DNA from: CBDBLK01 sp965215445
Lineage (GTDB): Bacteria > Bdellovibrionota > Bacteriovoracia > Bacteriovoracales > Bacteriovoracaceae
Direction: 5' to 3'
DNA length: 64,000 bases
Assembly (NCBI GenBank): GCA_965215445.1
Contig: CBDCDT010000002.1
Location: 1,054,001 to 1,118,000, forward strand
The translations under genes and the position numbers were made by a program. Of the stretch, positions 53,532 to 60,559 are shown one piece after another. The notes under the pieces were generated by a model that worked only from the letters and a program-made list of their open reading frames with translations, was not told the DNA's origin and searched no databases. Each line of letters starts with the position of its first letter. The first letter of the stretch is position 1.

Positions 53532-54554
53532 GTGCCCATTGCCAGTTTCCCCCAATACGTTCAAATGCTCGACAAGGCGGCTCGTGAAAAATTTGCCTTT
53601 CCCGCTATCAACGTAACTTCTACTTCTACCGCCAATGCTGCCCTGAAAGCATTTGCCGATATGAGGTCTGACGGAATTATTCAAGTTTCCACCGGAGGGG
53701 GAAAATTTGCTTCAGGACAGGGAGTAGGTGATATGGTTTTAGGGGCCATTTCCCTGGCCCAGCATGTGCATCTGATGGCCGAAAAATATCCGGTGTGCAT
53801 CGCTCTTCACACCGATCACTGCCATCCCGAACATGTAGACGGTTTTCTTTTACCTTTGATTGAGGAGACAGAACGCAGGCGCAAAAACGGCCTTCCCAAC
53901 CTTTTTAACAGTCATATGTTTGATGGTTCGGTTTTGAACTTGCAGGACAACATAAAAGAAGGGCGGAATTTGCTCGAACGGTGTGCCCAAAGTGATATTA
54001 TTTTGGAAGTGGAAACGGGCATTGTCGGTGGAGAAGAGGACGGGGTTGACAACGAAAATGCCCCTTCCGACAAACTCTACACTACCCCCGAAGACATGGT
54101 TTACGTCGCTCGTGAACTCTCACCTCTCGGAAAATTTATGTACGCCGCCACTTTTGGTAATGTTCACGGGGTTTATAAACCGGGCAATGTTAAATTGCGC
54201 CCTGAAATTTTGAGAGACGGTCAGGCGGCAGTGGAGAGGGAATTGGGCCAGGAATTTCGCCATTGGTTGGTTTTTCACGGGGGTTCGGGTTCCGAGCTTT
54301 CAGAAATTCATCAAACTCTCGACTACGGCGTGGTAAAAATGAATATTGATACCGACACCCAATATACTTACACCAGGGCCATCGCCAGGCACATGTTTAC
54401 CCATTACGACCAGGTCTTGAAAATAGAGGGCGAGGTGGGTTCCAAAAAGCACTACGATCCGCGCGCTTACATGAAATTGGCCGAAAATTCCATGACCCAA
54501 AGGGTGGTTCAGGCGATCAAAGACTTGAGATCAGAGGGCAAATCTATCCTCTAG
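53532..54554 (+). CDS. fba: class II fructose-bisphosphate aldolase
   Basis: 340-residue zinc aldolase that splits fructose 1,6-bisphosphate or makes it in gluconeogenesis. Zinc and catalytic motifs are LHTDHCHPEHVDGF, LEVETGIVGGEEDGV, AATFGNVHGVYKPGNVKLRPEIL and VFHGGSGS. The length and the EEDGV insertion fit the FbaA-like (class IIA) group. GTG start at 53532 with AAGGAG seven bases upstream. It follows korAB closely and may be cotranscribed, which would link 2-oxoacid oxidation to sugar-phosphate metabolism. Confidence 0.95.
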   Translation: MPIASFPQYVQMLDKAAREKFAFPAINVTSTSTANAALKAFADMRSDGIIQVSTGGGKFASGQGVGDMVLGAISLAQHVHLMAEKYPVCIALHTDHCHPEHVDGFLLPLIEETERRRKNGLPNLFNSHMFDGSVLNLQDNIKEGRNLLERCAQSDIILEVETGIVGGEEDGVDNENAPSDKLYTTPEDMVYVARELSPLGKFMYAATFGNVHGVYKPGNVKLRPEILRDGQAAVERELGQEFRHWLVFHGGSGSELSEIHQTLDYGVVKMNIDTDTQYTYTRAIARHMFTHYDQVLKIEGEVGSKKHYDPRAYMKLAENSMTQRVVQAIKDLRSEGKSIL

Positions 54555-54579
54555 GGTAAGTTCTGCCCTTGCCTTTTTT
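54553..54579 (+). terminator. likely intrinsic terminator after fba
   Basis: AGGGTA / TGCCCT forms a six-pair stem (one T-G pair) with a five-base loop, beginning inside the fba stop codon and followed by TTGCC and six T. The stem is short, but the T-tract is good, so korAB-fba transcription probably ends here. Confidence 0.5.
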
Positions 54580-54659
54580 CTTCCATTTCTCTTTAACTGT
54601 GTTTTTCAGCCATCCGATAGGTTGCCAGGGTCAAGTTTTATTTAACGGGAAGAATTTCT

Positions 54660-55322
54660 TTGGGCCTTGTTTTTCCGTCTATTTTTTCTCTCGAATTTCT
54701 GTTGGATTGGATCAGCACTCCCATCTACTGGATGACCTGGAACCTGCCCAAGGCCATGAAACTCAATTGGACGTTTTGCCGTCCCCGCCTGGCCCAGGCC
54801 CTCAAACTGGTTCAAGACATCAACCTTCCTCCCAATTGCCGATTGAGCTTGCTCAATTTTGAGGCACTATCCATTATTAAAAACCAGACATCTTATTTTT
54901 ACGACCTGGAATTAAGGCCCAACCACGGAAACGAACAAAGGTTGCTGGACTTTAGCACATTGGGGTGGTTCCCCCACGAAGTCGCTCAAATCAAGGTCAT
55001 CAGCGCATGCGGTGAGGAAATCTGCTCGCCTATTTTTCACGGCCGCCGCTCTTCGTTGGGGCGTTTTGAAATACTGAGCACATACATGAAAAAGCTCATT
55101 TTAGGCACTCGCAAACGCGGCCTGCTCATCAGCGAGGTCGAAATTGCCCACACCCACCCGAGCCTCGAAGTCATGATTGAACACGCCGGCGAACAACAAT
55201 TTATCTTTAACGGACTTTCAAAAACCGACCGCAAACTAGGAGAACGCCTGGCCTCATTTTGCGACTACCCCATCCGGGTCAAGGCGATTACTACCGCCGC
55301 CAACTATTCCAAGGTTTTTTAA
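54660..55322 (+). CDS. hypothetical protein, possible divergent JAMM/MPN-like domain
   Basis: 220 residues from a TTG at 54660 with GGGAAG upstream; an ATG at 54732 is an alternative. The C-terminal half has HTHP (164-167) and SKTD (187-190) followed by RKLGERLASFCDYPIRVKAIT. This recalls the JAMM metalloprotease pattern (HxHP ... SxxD, then a helix and strand), but the spacing of about 20 residues is longer than the usual ten. An acidic CGEEIC at 117-122 could supply the glutamate. No family is certain. It lies just before the tRNA-Ser gene. Confidence 0.5.
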   Translation: MGLVFPSIFSLEFLLDWISTPIYWMTWNLPKAMKLNWTFCRPRLAQALKLVQDINLPPNCRLSLLNFEALSIIKNQTSYFYDLELRPNHGNEQRLLDFSTLGWFPHEVAQIKVISACGEEICSPIFHGRRSSLGRFEILSTYMKKLILGTRKRGLLISEVEIAHTHPSLEVMIEHAGEQQFIFNGLSKTDRKLGERLASFCDYPIRVKAITTAANYSKVF

Positions 55323-55425
55323 GCATTGCGCCCAAAAAAAAGGCCTCCCTTTCTTCAGAAAACTTGCCACCAGGGAATACCTGTAGGAAACTCAGGCCCA
55401 GGCCAATTTGGCCTCCTGCTTTACC

Positions 55426-55513
55426 GGAGACGTGGGTGAGTGGCCAAAACCAGCACCTTGCTAAGGTGTCATACCTTCGGGTATCGAGAGTTCAAATCTC
55501 TCCGTCTCCGCCA
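55426..55513 (+). tRNA. tRNA-Ser (anticodon GCU)
   Basis: 88 bases including an encoded CCA end. The acceptor stem GGAGACG pairs with CGTCTCC, followed by discriminator G. The anticodon arm CACCTTGCTAAGGTG presents GCT, the long variable arm is ATACCTTCGGGTAT, and the T arm is GAGAGTTCAAATCTCTC. It reads AGC and AGU serine codons. Its 3' side is the edge of an AT-rich island. Confidence 0.97.
55455..55465 (+). repeat. direct repeat copy 1, ACCTTGCTAAG in the tRNA anticodon arm
   Basis: The 11-mer spans the anticodon loop of tRNA-Ser and recurs exactly at 55515-55525, two bases after the CCA end. Anticodon loops are a known crossover site for tyrosine integrases, so the copy may be a scar of integration (inference). 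Confidence 0.8.
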
Positions 55514-55514
55514 T

Positions 55515-55525
55515 ACCTTGCTAAG
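55515..55525 (+). repeat. direct repeat copy 2, ACCTTGCTAAG just after the tRNA
   Basis: Exact copy of the anticodon-arm 11-mer at 55455-55465, standing at the left edge of the AT-rich island. Confidence 0.8.
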
Positions 55526-55628
55526 TTATTGAAATCATTGAAGAAATAGGCTTTTGATCCCAAGTACTTAGCATATTGAAATTGGATGCATAAACCATAG
55601 CAATAATACCATGTTGGCCAAATAATGC

Positions 55629-55656
55629 TTGATATATCTAGCGTAAGAGCTATAAT
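55629..55656 (+). promoter_or_regulatory. promoter of the island operon
   Basis: TTGATA (55629-55634), a 16-base spacer, then a perfect TATAAT (55651-55656). TAGC and GCTA halves inside the spacer form a small inverted repeat where the XRE protein itself could bind and autoregulate (inference). Transcription would start about 48 bases before the XRE gene. Confidence 0.6.
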
Positions 55657-55710
55657 ATTACATAAGTAGACTAAAAAACTTCACTATATTTTAGAGGATT
55701 TTTATAGATA

Positions 55711-56064
55711 ATGAAAAAAGCTTTTGGTAGATATTTAGCGAAATTAAGAACTTCTAAAGGGATGACTTTAAGAGATGTTGAAGCAAAGTCAGGGAATAAA
55801 GTGTCTAACGCATATTTGAGCCAATTGGAGCATGGAAAGGTTAAAAATCCATCTGTTGCAATTTTGCATAGTTTATCCTCTGTTTATGAAGTTTCTTGCG
55901 AGTCTTTAATAAAAGAGACCTTAGAGAGTTCATCAGAAAAAGGTCAAGAGTGGCTTAATGCTATACAAACCTACGCAATTAGTGGTTTAAGCAAAAACGA
56001 AGAAAAAGAAATGTTGGAATATTTAGCCATTATTAGGTCGAAAAAATCTAAGGGGCGTTGTTAA
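55711..56064 (+). CDS. XRE-family helix-turn-helix regulator
   Basis: 117 residues. The N-terminal lambda-repressor-like HTH (FGRYLAKLRTSKGMTLRDVE...VSNAYLSQLEHGKVKNPSV) binds DNA. The C-terminal half is helical (SGLSKNEEKEMLEYLAIIRSKKSK) and may dimerise. First gene of the island operon, AGAGGA 12 bases before the ATG; its stop TAA shares one base with the ATG of the protease gene. Such regulators often repress their own operon. It lacks the peptidase domain of LexA/CI-type repressors, so the neighbouring protease could act on it (inference). Confidence 0.9.
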   Translation: MKKAFGRYLAKLRTSKGMTLRDVEAKSGNKVSNAYLSQLEHGKVKNPSVAILHSLSSVYEVSCESLIKETLESSSEKGQEWLNAIQTYAISGLSKNEEKEMLEYLAIIRSKKSKGRC

Positions 56065-56927
56065 TGGGGAATTATAATAATCATTTTAATGATTTGATGA
56101 AGAATGAACTCGATACTCGTTTAATTGCGATAGAACAACATCTTGAATGTGATGTTTTGTCAATTTATGGCCCTATAATCTTTGATTTAGAAACTAGGCT
56201 TAAGTTTGCTATAGAGTCTTTACAAGCAAGACGTAGTAAATGTGCTGTCATTCTAGATACCGGTGGTGGAATTGTCGAAATTGCGGAAAGGATAGTTAAT
56301 ATTATTCGGTATAATTACCGTGAAGTAATTTTTATTATTCCTGATAAGGCAATGTCTGCAGGCACTGTTCTTGCTATGGCAGGAGATTCAATTTTTATGA
56401 GTTACTTCTCCGTATTAGGGCCAATTGATCCTCAAGTTTTTAAGGATGATAAATGGATACCAGCCCTAACTTATCTTAATCAATTTAAGCGATTAATTGA
56501 AAAATCAGAAAGTGGGAAATTAACGACAGCTGAATTTGTGTTGCTCGAAAAATTTGATTTAGGAGAATTGCAAACTTTCGAGAATGCTAAGAATTTATCT
56601 GTAGGTTTGTTAGAGGAATGGTTATCAACCTACAAATTTAAAGATTGGAAAATTACAGAAACTCAGAAAAAAAAGGTAACGGCAGAAATGAAGAAAAAAC
56701 GCGCTAAAGATATAGCAGAAACTCTTTGTAATAATGAAGAATGGCATTCTCATGGTAGGGGAATAGATAGAACTACCTTACAAAAAAAGTTAAATCTAAA
56801 GATTGATGACTTAGATGCCGATAATGACCTTAAACGGTTGATTTATTTATATTTTGATTTATTGGTAGAGATTTTGAACCAGAAGAAAGTAACGTCTTTC
56901 GTTCATTCAAAAGGTTTTATACAATAA
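56064..56927 (+). CDS. ClpP-class serine protease (SDH/SppA-like)
   Basis: 287 residues with no signal peptide or membrane segment. The core fits the ClpP/crotonase fold of the serine dehydrogenase proteinase (SDH_sah) family: oxyanion region LDTGGG (64-69), likely nucleophile Ser98 in KAMSAGTVLAMAGD, and SVLGPIDPQ (116-124). The C-terminal 120 residues are charged and helical, with WHSHGRGID (near 230) that is typical of these proteins. I start at the ATG at 56064 with AAGGGG upstream; a TTG six bases earlier is less likely. It is coupled to the XRE gene. Members occur in islands and near defence genes, but the substrate is unknown. Confidence 0.85.
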   Translation: MGNYNNHFNDLMKNELDTRLIAIEQHLECDVLSIYGPIIFDLETRLKFAIESLQARRSKCAVILDTGGGIVEIAERIVNIIRYNYREVIFIIPDKAMSAGTVLAMAGDSIFMSYFSVLGPIDPQVFKDDKWIPALTYLNQFKRLIEKSESGKLTTAEFVLLEKFDLGELQTFENAKNLSVGLLEEWLSTYKFKDWKITETQKKKVTAEMKKKRAKDIAETLCNNEEWHSHGRGIDRTTLQKKLNLKIDDLDADNDLKRLIYLYFDLLVEILNQKKVTSFVHSKGFIQ

Positions 56928-56945
56928 AAAAAGGAGGAGACTACG

Positions 56946-57179
56946 ATGAGTAATAATATTTCAAAAAGACCGAGTGAAGAGTTTAACCTAGATGCTATTC
57001 TTCAAAATAATCCTAAAATTTCTAATGAAGAATTAATTCAGTTTAGTAAAGCAAGGAATAGGATTAATAAAAGAGAAATTACGAAAGGCGCAAATTACAA
57101 TATAACTTCTCCTTATGAATTAATTCAAAGCGATTTTGAAGAAGTTCATCACTTTAAAACAAGCCTGTTTGCGCGGTGA
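56946..57179 (+). CDS. small orphan protein of the island operon
   Basis: 77 residues from an ATG at 56946 with AAAGGAGG upstream, a very strong ribosome binding site. It is hydrophilic and probably partly disordered: ISKRPSEEFNLDAILQNNPK, FSKARNRINKREI, then YELIQSDFEEVHHFKTSLFAR. No family recognised. Being the third gene, 18 bases after the protease, it could be a substrate, adaptor, toxin or antitoxin; nothing in the sequence decides. Confidence 0.75.
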   Translation: MSNNISKRPSEEFNLDAILQNNPKISNEELIQFSKARNRINKREITKGANYNITSPYELIQSDFEEVHHFKTSLFAR

Positions 57180-57222
57180 TTAGCTTTTAATTAGTTTTAC
57201 TTTAGGATTCTGCGCCGATAGC

Positions 57223-57231
57223 CTCCGCCAT
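57223..57231 (+). repeat. candidate right attachment repeat, CTCCGCCAT
   Basis: Matches the last bases of tRNA-Ser plus CCA and one more base (55506-55514). The base before is mismatched and the one before that matches again (GYCTCCGCCAT). It lies where AT-rich DNA returns to normal composition. Confidence 0.45.
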
Positions 57232-57237
57232 TTGTCA

Positions 57238-57261
57238 AAATATCCGAACACTTGGATATTT
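57238..57261. terminator. hairpin between convergent genes, possible terminator
   Basis: AAATATCC and GGATATTT form a perfect eight-pair stem with an eight-base loop, between the stops of the island operon (57179) and the minus-strand regulator (57269). The following T-rich DNA on the plus strand is interrupted (TTTGTTTGATTTATT), so termination would be weak. Confidence 0.4.
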
Positions 57262-57268
57262 GTTTGAT

Positions 57269-57856
57269 TTATTCCGTTAGAAAGTAACGCCCCTCACGCC
57301 AAGTGATTTTAATGTTCTTACCTTTTCTTTTAAAGGCCTTTCTCAAATTGCTCATGTGGGCGTTAATGCTTTGAGGGATTTCTTCTTTTCCCTGCCAAAC
57401 TTTTTCTTGGATACTTTGTTTGGTGGCACCTTGGGGGCCAGCATTTCGGAGAATACTGAGAATACATGATCCCGTGTGAGTCAGGCCCAATTGGTAGTCG
57501 TTCAATATCACATTTTGGGTTTTAGCGGTGTGCTTGAGTTTGCTGGCCAGCTCAGTGAGGTTAATAGGTAAAGTAAAAACATCACGAACTCCTTGTTCTA
57601 AATAAGTATTGGTCATGTCTGCCCTGACAGCATCGAGAATGAGAAAAATTCGATCGAGAGAAATTTTTGCTTTTAAGTGCTTGATGTCGATTTCGTTTTC
57701 TATGGCCCTTTGTTCGAGAATTAAAAAATCATAGGGAATCTCGTCTAAGAGAAATTCGGTAAGAGTTTTAAACAATAAGATTAAACCTTGAGTATTGTCT
57801 TTAAGTTGAACATAATTGGCCTGAGAGTCTTTAGCTGCGATTAAAACCATTTTCAT
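57269..57856 (-). CDS. response-regulator-like protein with degenerate receiver
   Basis: 195 residues. The N-terminal 115 fold like a receiver (MVLIAAKD..., YDFLILEQ, LDAVRADMTNTYLEQGVRDVFTLPIN), but the phospho-acceptor position reads LEQ in place of the usual LD, and the acidic pair at the N-terminus is missing. The C-terminal part (GSCILSILRNAGPQGATKQSIQ...INAHMSNLRKAFKRKG...WREGRYFL) is an OmpR-type winged helix. It probably works without phosphorylation. ATG at 57856 has GGGAG eight bases before it; the ATG at 57871 is too far upstream of that site. No sensor kinase is adjacent. Confidence 0.75.
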   Translation of the reverse strand: MKMVLIAAKDSQANYVQLKDNTQGLILLFKTLTEFLLDEIPYDFLILEQRAIENEIDIKHLKAKISLDRIFLILDAVRADMTNTYLEQGVRDVFTLPINLTELASKLKHTAKTQNVILNDYQLGLTHTGSCILSILRNAGPQGATKQSIQEKVWQGKEEIPQSINAHMSNLRKAFKRKGKNIKITWREGRYFLTE

Positions 57857-58093
57857 TTTTCTTACTCCCATAATTTGACAATGCCTCCAGTCTCAATAAA
57901 AAACACTTAGTCAGGGATTGACGAAGGAGACCTTGGAATTCATTCAAGTTTATTTTTTCACAGTGTGTTAGGCTTGATTCGTCAGATTTCTGTATCTCTA
58001 TACGAATAATTGTAGGAAATAAAGAGAAATTTTCATTTTTGAAAAATATTCATGGTATGAGTTCACAAAGGCCATGATGACAGGCTGCGCTAT

Positions 58094-59062
58094 TTAATCC
58101 AGAATCTTTTTAAATTCTGCGGTGAGCAGGGGAACGATTTTAAAGAGGTCGCCCACAATCCCGTAGTCGGCACGACTAAAAATGGGAGCGTCTGGGTCGG
58201 TGTTGATCGCCACGACAACTTTGGATGTTTTCATTCCGGCCAGGTGTTGAATTGCTCCAGAGATGCCGCAAGCGATGTAAAGAGAAGGCGAAACGGTTTT
58301 GCCGGTTTGGCCGACTTGCATGGAATGGGGGGCGTAGCCGGAGTCTACCGCCGCCCGAGAGGCGCCGACTGTTGCGCCGAGAACGTCGGCGAGTTCTTCC
58401 AGGATTTTGAAATTTTCGGCACTTTTTAGGGAGCGGCCGCCGGAGACGATAATATTGGCCTCTGTAAGGTCAACTTTTTCCGAAGCACCTTTGACCACTT
58501 CTTTGACTAAGGCGCGAATATCTCCCACTTTTGTCTGCCCCTTTTGAAGATTGCCGGCACCGGAACTCGGAGAGTCCTGTATGCCCAAAGCATTAGGACG
58601 AACCGTAATGAAGTGGGGTTTTGGCCCCTGTACGCAAACTTGGGCCAAACATTTTCCTGCAAAAAGCGGGCGGGTTGCCTGAATTTGTTCTCCTTCGAGT
58701 TTAAAATCAGTGACCTCGGAGGCCATGCCCGCATCAAAGAGTCCCGCCACTCGTGGAAACAAATCCTTGCCCAGTGCTGTGGAACCGGCCAAAACGTAGT
58801 CGTATTGGTTTTGACTGATAAAATTCTGGAGGGCGCTGGCATACCCTTCGGGGGAATAAGAGGCCAAAAGATTGTCTTCCAGGAGGTGAATATTTTCGGC
58901 ACCGTGGTCTTTCAATAATTTTTGTCCTTCTGCCGGCAACGCTCCCACGCACACTACATCGACTGCACTCACGCCCAAACTTTTCAGTCGGCCGAGAATT
59001 TCCAGCGCGACACTTCTTACACCTTGGGCAGTGGCCTCGACAAAAACCAGTGTTTTCAACAT
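58094..59062 (-). CDS. etfA: electron transfer flavoprotein subunit alpha
   Basis: 322 residues. The C-terminal FAD-binding domain shows GGRSLKSAENFKILEELADVLGATVGASRAAVDSGYAPHSMQVGQTGKTVSPSLYIACGISG (read in parts: GGRSLK, GASRAAVDSGY, QVGQTGK, YIACGISGA). ETF takes electrons from acyl-CoA dehydrogenases and passes them to the quinone pool. It is second in the operon, eight bases after etfB. No dehydrogenase or ETF-quinone oxidoreductase is present here. Confidence 0.95.
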   Translation of the reverse strand: MLKTLVFVEATAQGVRSVALEILGRLKSLGVSAVDVVCVGALPAEGQKLLKDHGAENIHLLEDNLLASYSPEGYASALQNFISQNQYDYVLAGSTALGKDLFPRVAGLFDAGMASEVTDFKLEGEQIQATRPLFAGKCLAQVCVQGPKPHFITVRPNALGIQDSPSSGAGNLQKGQTKVGDIRALVKEVVKGASEKVDLTEANIIVSGGRSLKSAENFKILEELADVLGATVGASRAAVDSGYAPHSMQVGQTGKTVSPSLYIACGISGAIQHLAGMKTSKVVVAINTDPDAPIFSRADYGIVGDLFKIVPLLTAEFKKILD

Positions 59063-59070
59063 AAAATCCT

Positions 59071-59859
59071 CTAAATAACCTTGGCCTCGTTTCTCAAAAG
59101 TTGCACGACTTCGCTTACAACCTGTCTGGCACTGGCATCGTCACCCGCCTCAAATTTTTTCCCAGGGGGGCGCTCTGGTGGCAGTTGAAACCCACTGTAA
59201 ACCACGCGCCTATCTTCGGGAGTCACTCCCACATCGCTTAGAGAAAGTTGCTGCAAGGGTTTCTTTTTGGCCTTCATAATGCCGGGAAGGGAGGCGTAGC
59301 GGGGAGTATTCAGACCCTTGTTACAAGCGACAACTGCGGGAAGGGAAACCTCGTAAACTTCCAGAGAACCTCCCTCGATTTCGCGCCGGAGAGTCAGCTT
59401 ACCGTCTTTTTCTTCAAAACCCACGATCACGGAAACCGAAGGTAAATCCATCATGGTCGCCAAAAGTTGGGGTACTTGCAAACAGTCGTCGTCGATGGCC
59501 TGTTTACCCGCCAAAATAAGGTCTGCCGTTTTACCGCTTTTTTCAATCGCTCCCTTCAGCGCTTTGGCGATGCTGTAACTGTCGAGATTGTCTTCGGCCT
59601 CAATCAAAATGGCCTCGTCCGCCCCCATGGCCATGGCGGTTCTAAGGCACTCCGTATCTTGCAAACTGCCGACGCGTACGGCAGTGACCGTGCAGTCACT
59701 GTGATTGGCCTTGACCAACAGGGCCTGCTCAACGGCAAACTCGTCGTAGGGATTCATAATCCACTTAACGGATTGGGTATCAATAAAGGTGGCGTCACCA
59801 TTGGGGCGCACGCGGGTTTCGGTATCGGGAACTTGTTTTACACAAACGAAAATATGCAC
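59071..59859 (-). CDS. etfB: electron transfer flavoprotein subunit beta
   Basis: 262 residues, with VCVKQVPDTETRVRPN at the start, NPYDEFAVEQAL, and VACNKGLNTPRYASLPGIMKAKKKP, the ETF-beta signature. It binds AMP and forms the heterodimer with EtfA. Start is GTG at 59859 with AAGGAG nine bases upstream. The promoter should lie in the 60-base gap before folK. Confidence 0.95.
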   Translation of the reverse strand: MHIFVCVKQVPDTETRVRPNGDATFIDTQSVKWIMNPYDEFAVEQALLVKANHSDCTVTAVRVGSLQDTECLRTAMAMGADEAILIEAEDNLDSYSIAKALKGAIEKSGKTADLILAGKQAIDDDCLQVPQLLATMMDLPSVSVIVGFEEKDGKLTLRREIEGGSLEVYEVSLPAVVACNKGLNTPRYASLPGIMKAKKKPLQQLSLSDVGVTPEDRRVVYSGFQLPPERPPGKKFEAGDDASARQVVSEVVQLLRNEAKVI

Positions 59860-59919
59860 GTTTCGAGTCTCCTTGTGTCCACTATTATAGGGAGGGGAAT
59901 GATAAGGGTCAAGAAAAAC

Positions 59920-60381
59920 CTAAAGTGGCGAGGCCTCAATCGAAAAGGATTCCGCAAAGCAATATTTATCTTGAAGATGGTGGTAGTAGGGAAGTTCACG
60001 CAGTGGACGAACTACAAAGCTGCGCTCAAAAAGCCGGGGGTGGGGAATTTTGAGTTGGGGCAGGTCGAGTTTTGCATCGGCCCAAAAGAGCAAATCCAGG
60101 TCAATGGTGCGTGGCCCTTGAGAAATTTGGCGCGTACGTCCCTGCTCTTTTTCCAGCTCCAAAAGCTGCTGCATAACTTGCTCGGGCGTTTGCTGTGTTG
60201 GTAGCTGAAATTCGAGAACCTGGTTGAGAAAATCCGGTTGTTTCAAGTGGCCTGCGGCCTTAGATTGATAGATGCGGCTTTTGGCCGTCAGTTGAAAACA
60301 CTCAGACAAAGCACTTACCGCCCGCTCCAAGTTTTTGAGGCGATCGCCTAAATTCGAGCCTGTGGCAATAATGAGACTCAA
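59920..60381 (-). CDS. folK: 2-amino-4-hydroxy-6-hydroxymethyldihydropteridine pyrophosphokinase
   Basis: 153 residues. HPPK transfers pyrophosphate from ATP to the pterin in folate synthesis. Motifs: ATGSNLGDRLKNLERA, SRIYQSKAAGH, FLNQVLEF, and GPRTIDLDLLFW with the Mg-binding aspartates, then HPRLFERSFVVRPL. I start at a TTG at 60381 with AGGAA five bases upstream, which gives normal length; the longer open frame runs back through the lipoprotein gene. Confidence 0.93.
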   Translation of the reverse strand: MSLIIATGSNLGDRLKNLERAVSALSECFQLTAKSRIYQSKAAGHLKQPDFLNQVLEFQLPTQQTPEQVMQQLLELEKEQGRTRQISQGPRTIDLDLLFWADAKLDLPQLKIPHPRLFERSFVVRPLRELPYYHHLQDKYCFAESFSIEASPL

Positions 60382-60382
60382 A

Positions 60383-60559
60383 TTATTCCTGATCTTCTTC
60401 TGGAGTTTCCTGCCCAGAAAGTGGGGCGGGGGGAGTTCGGGTATATTCCTCGATGATTGAGGGAAGCAATCGCCTGGAATAGGGAACCGGGTCGGACTTG
60501 ACTCCACAAGCATTGCCGAGAGCTACGAGAAGTAAAAGGAAACACCATTTAAAATTCAA
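60383..60559 (-). CDS. LptM/YifL-like small lipoprotein
   Basis: About 58 residues from a TTG at 60559 (or 60565). A short signal peptide ends in a lipobox (LGNAC), followed by GVKSDPVPYSRRLLP, which matches the CGxKGxxxxP pattern of the LptM (YifL) family. LptM helps mature the LPS transporter LptD in E. coli. It overlaps the end of the outer-membrane protein gene and ends one base before folK. Confidence 0.7.
   Translation of the reverse strand: MNFKWCFLLLLVALGNACGVKSDPVPYSRRLLPSIIEEYTRTPPAPLSGQETPEEDQE

Larger units (their letters stand above)
55506..57231 (+). mobile_element. tRNA-Ser-linked AT-rich genomic island (XRE - protease - orphan)
   Basis: From the tRNA 3' end to about 57231 the base composition drops to roughly one third GC, and codons become A/T-ended, unlike both flanks. 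CTCCGCCAT at the tRNA end (55506-55514) recurs at 57223-57231, at the right edge of the AT-rich part. It carries three plus-strand genes and its own promoter but no integrase, so it is a passenger or remnant element. The nine-base repeat is short and may be chance; the composition shift is plain. Confidence 0.65.

Noticed and set aside
55400..55414. Palindrome AGGCCAATTTGGCCT as a terminator before the tRNA
   Set aside because: Almost no loop and no T-tract follows; GGCC palindromes are common in this DNA.
60382..60513. Longer N-terminus of FolK
   Set aside because: The added residues are the lipoprotein gene read in another frame; the TTG at 60381 gives normal length with a binding site.
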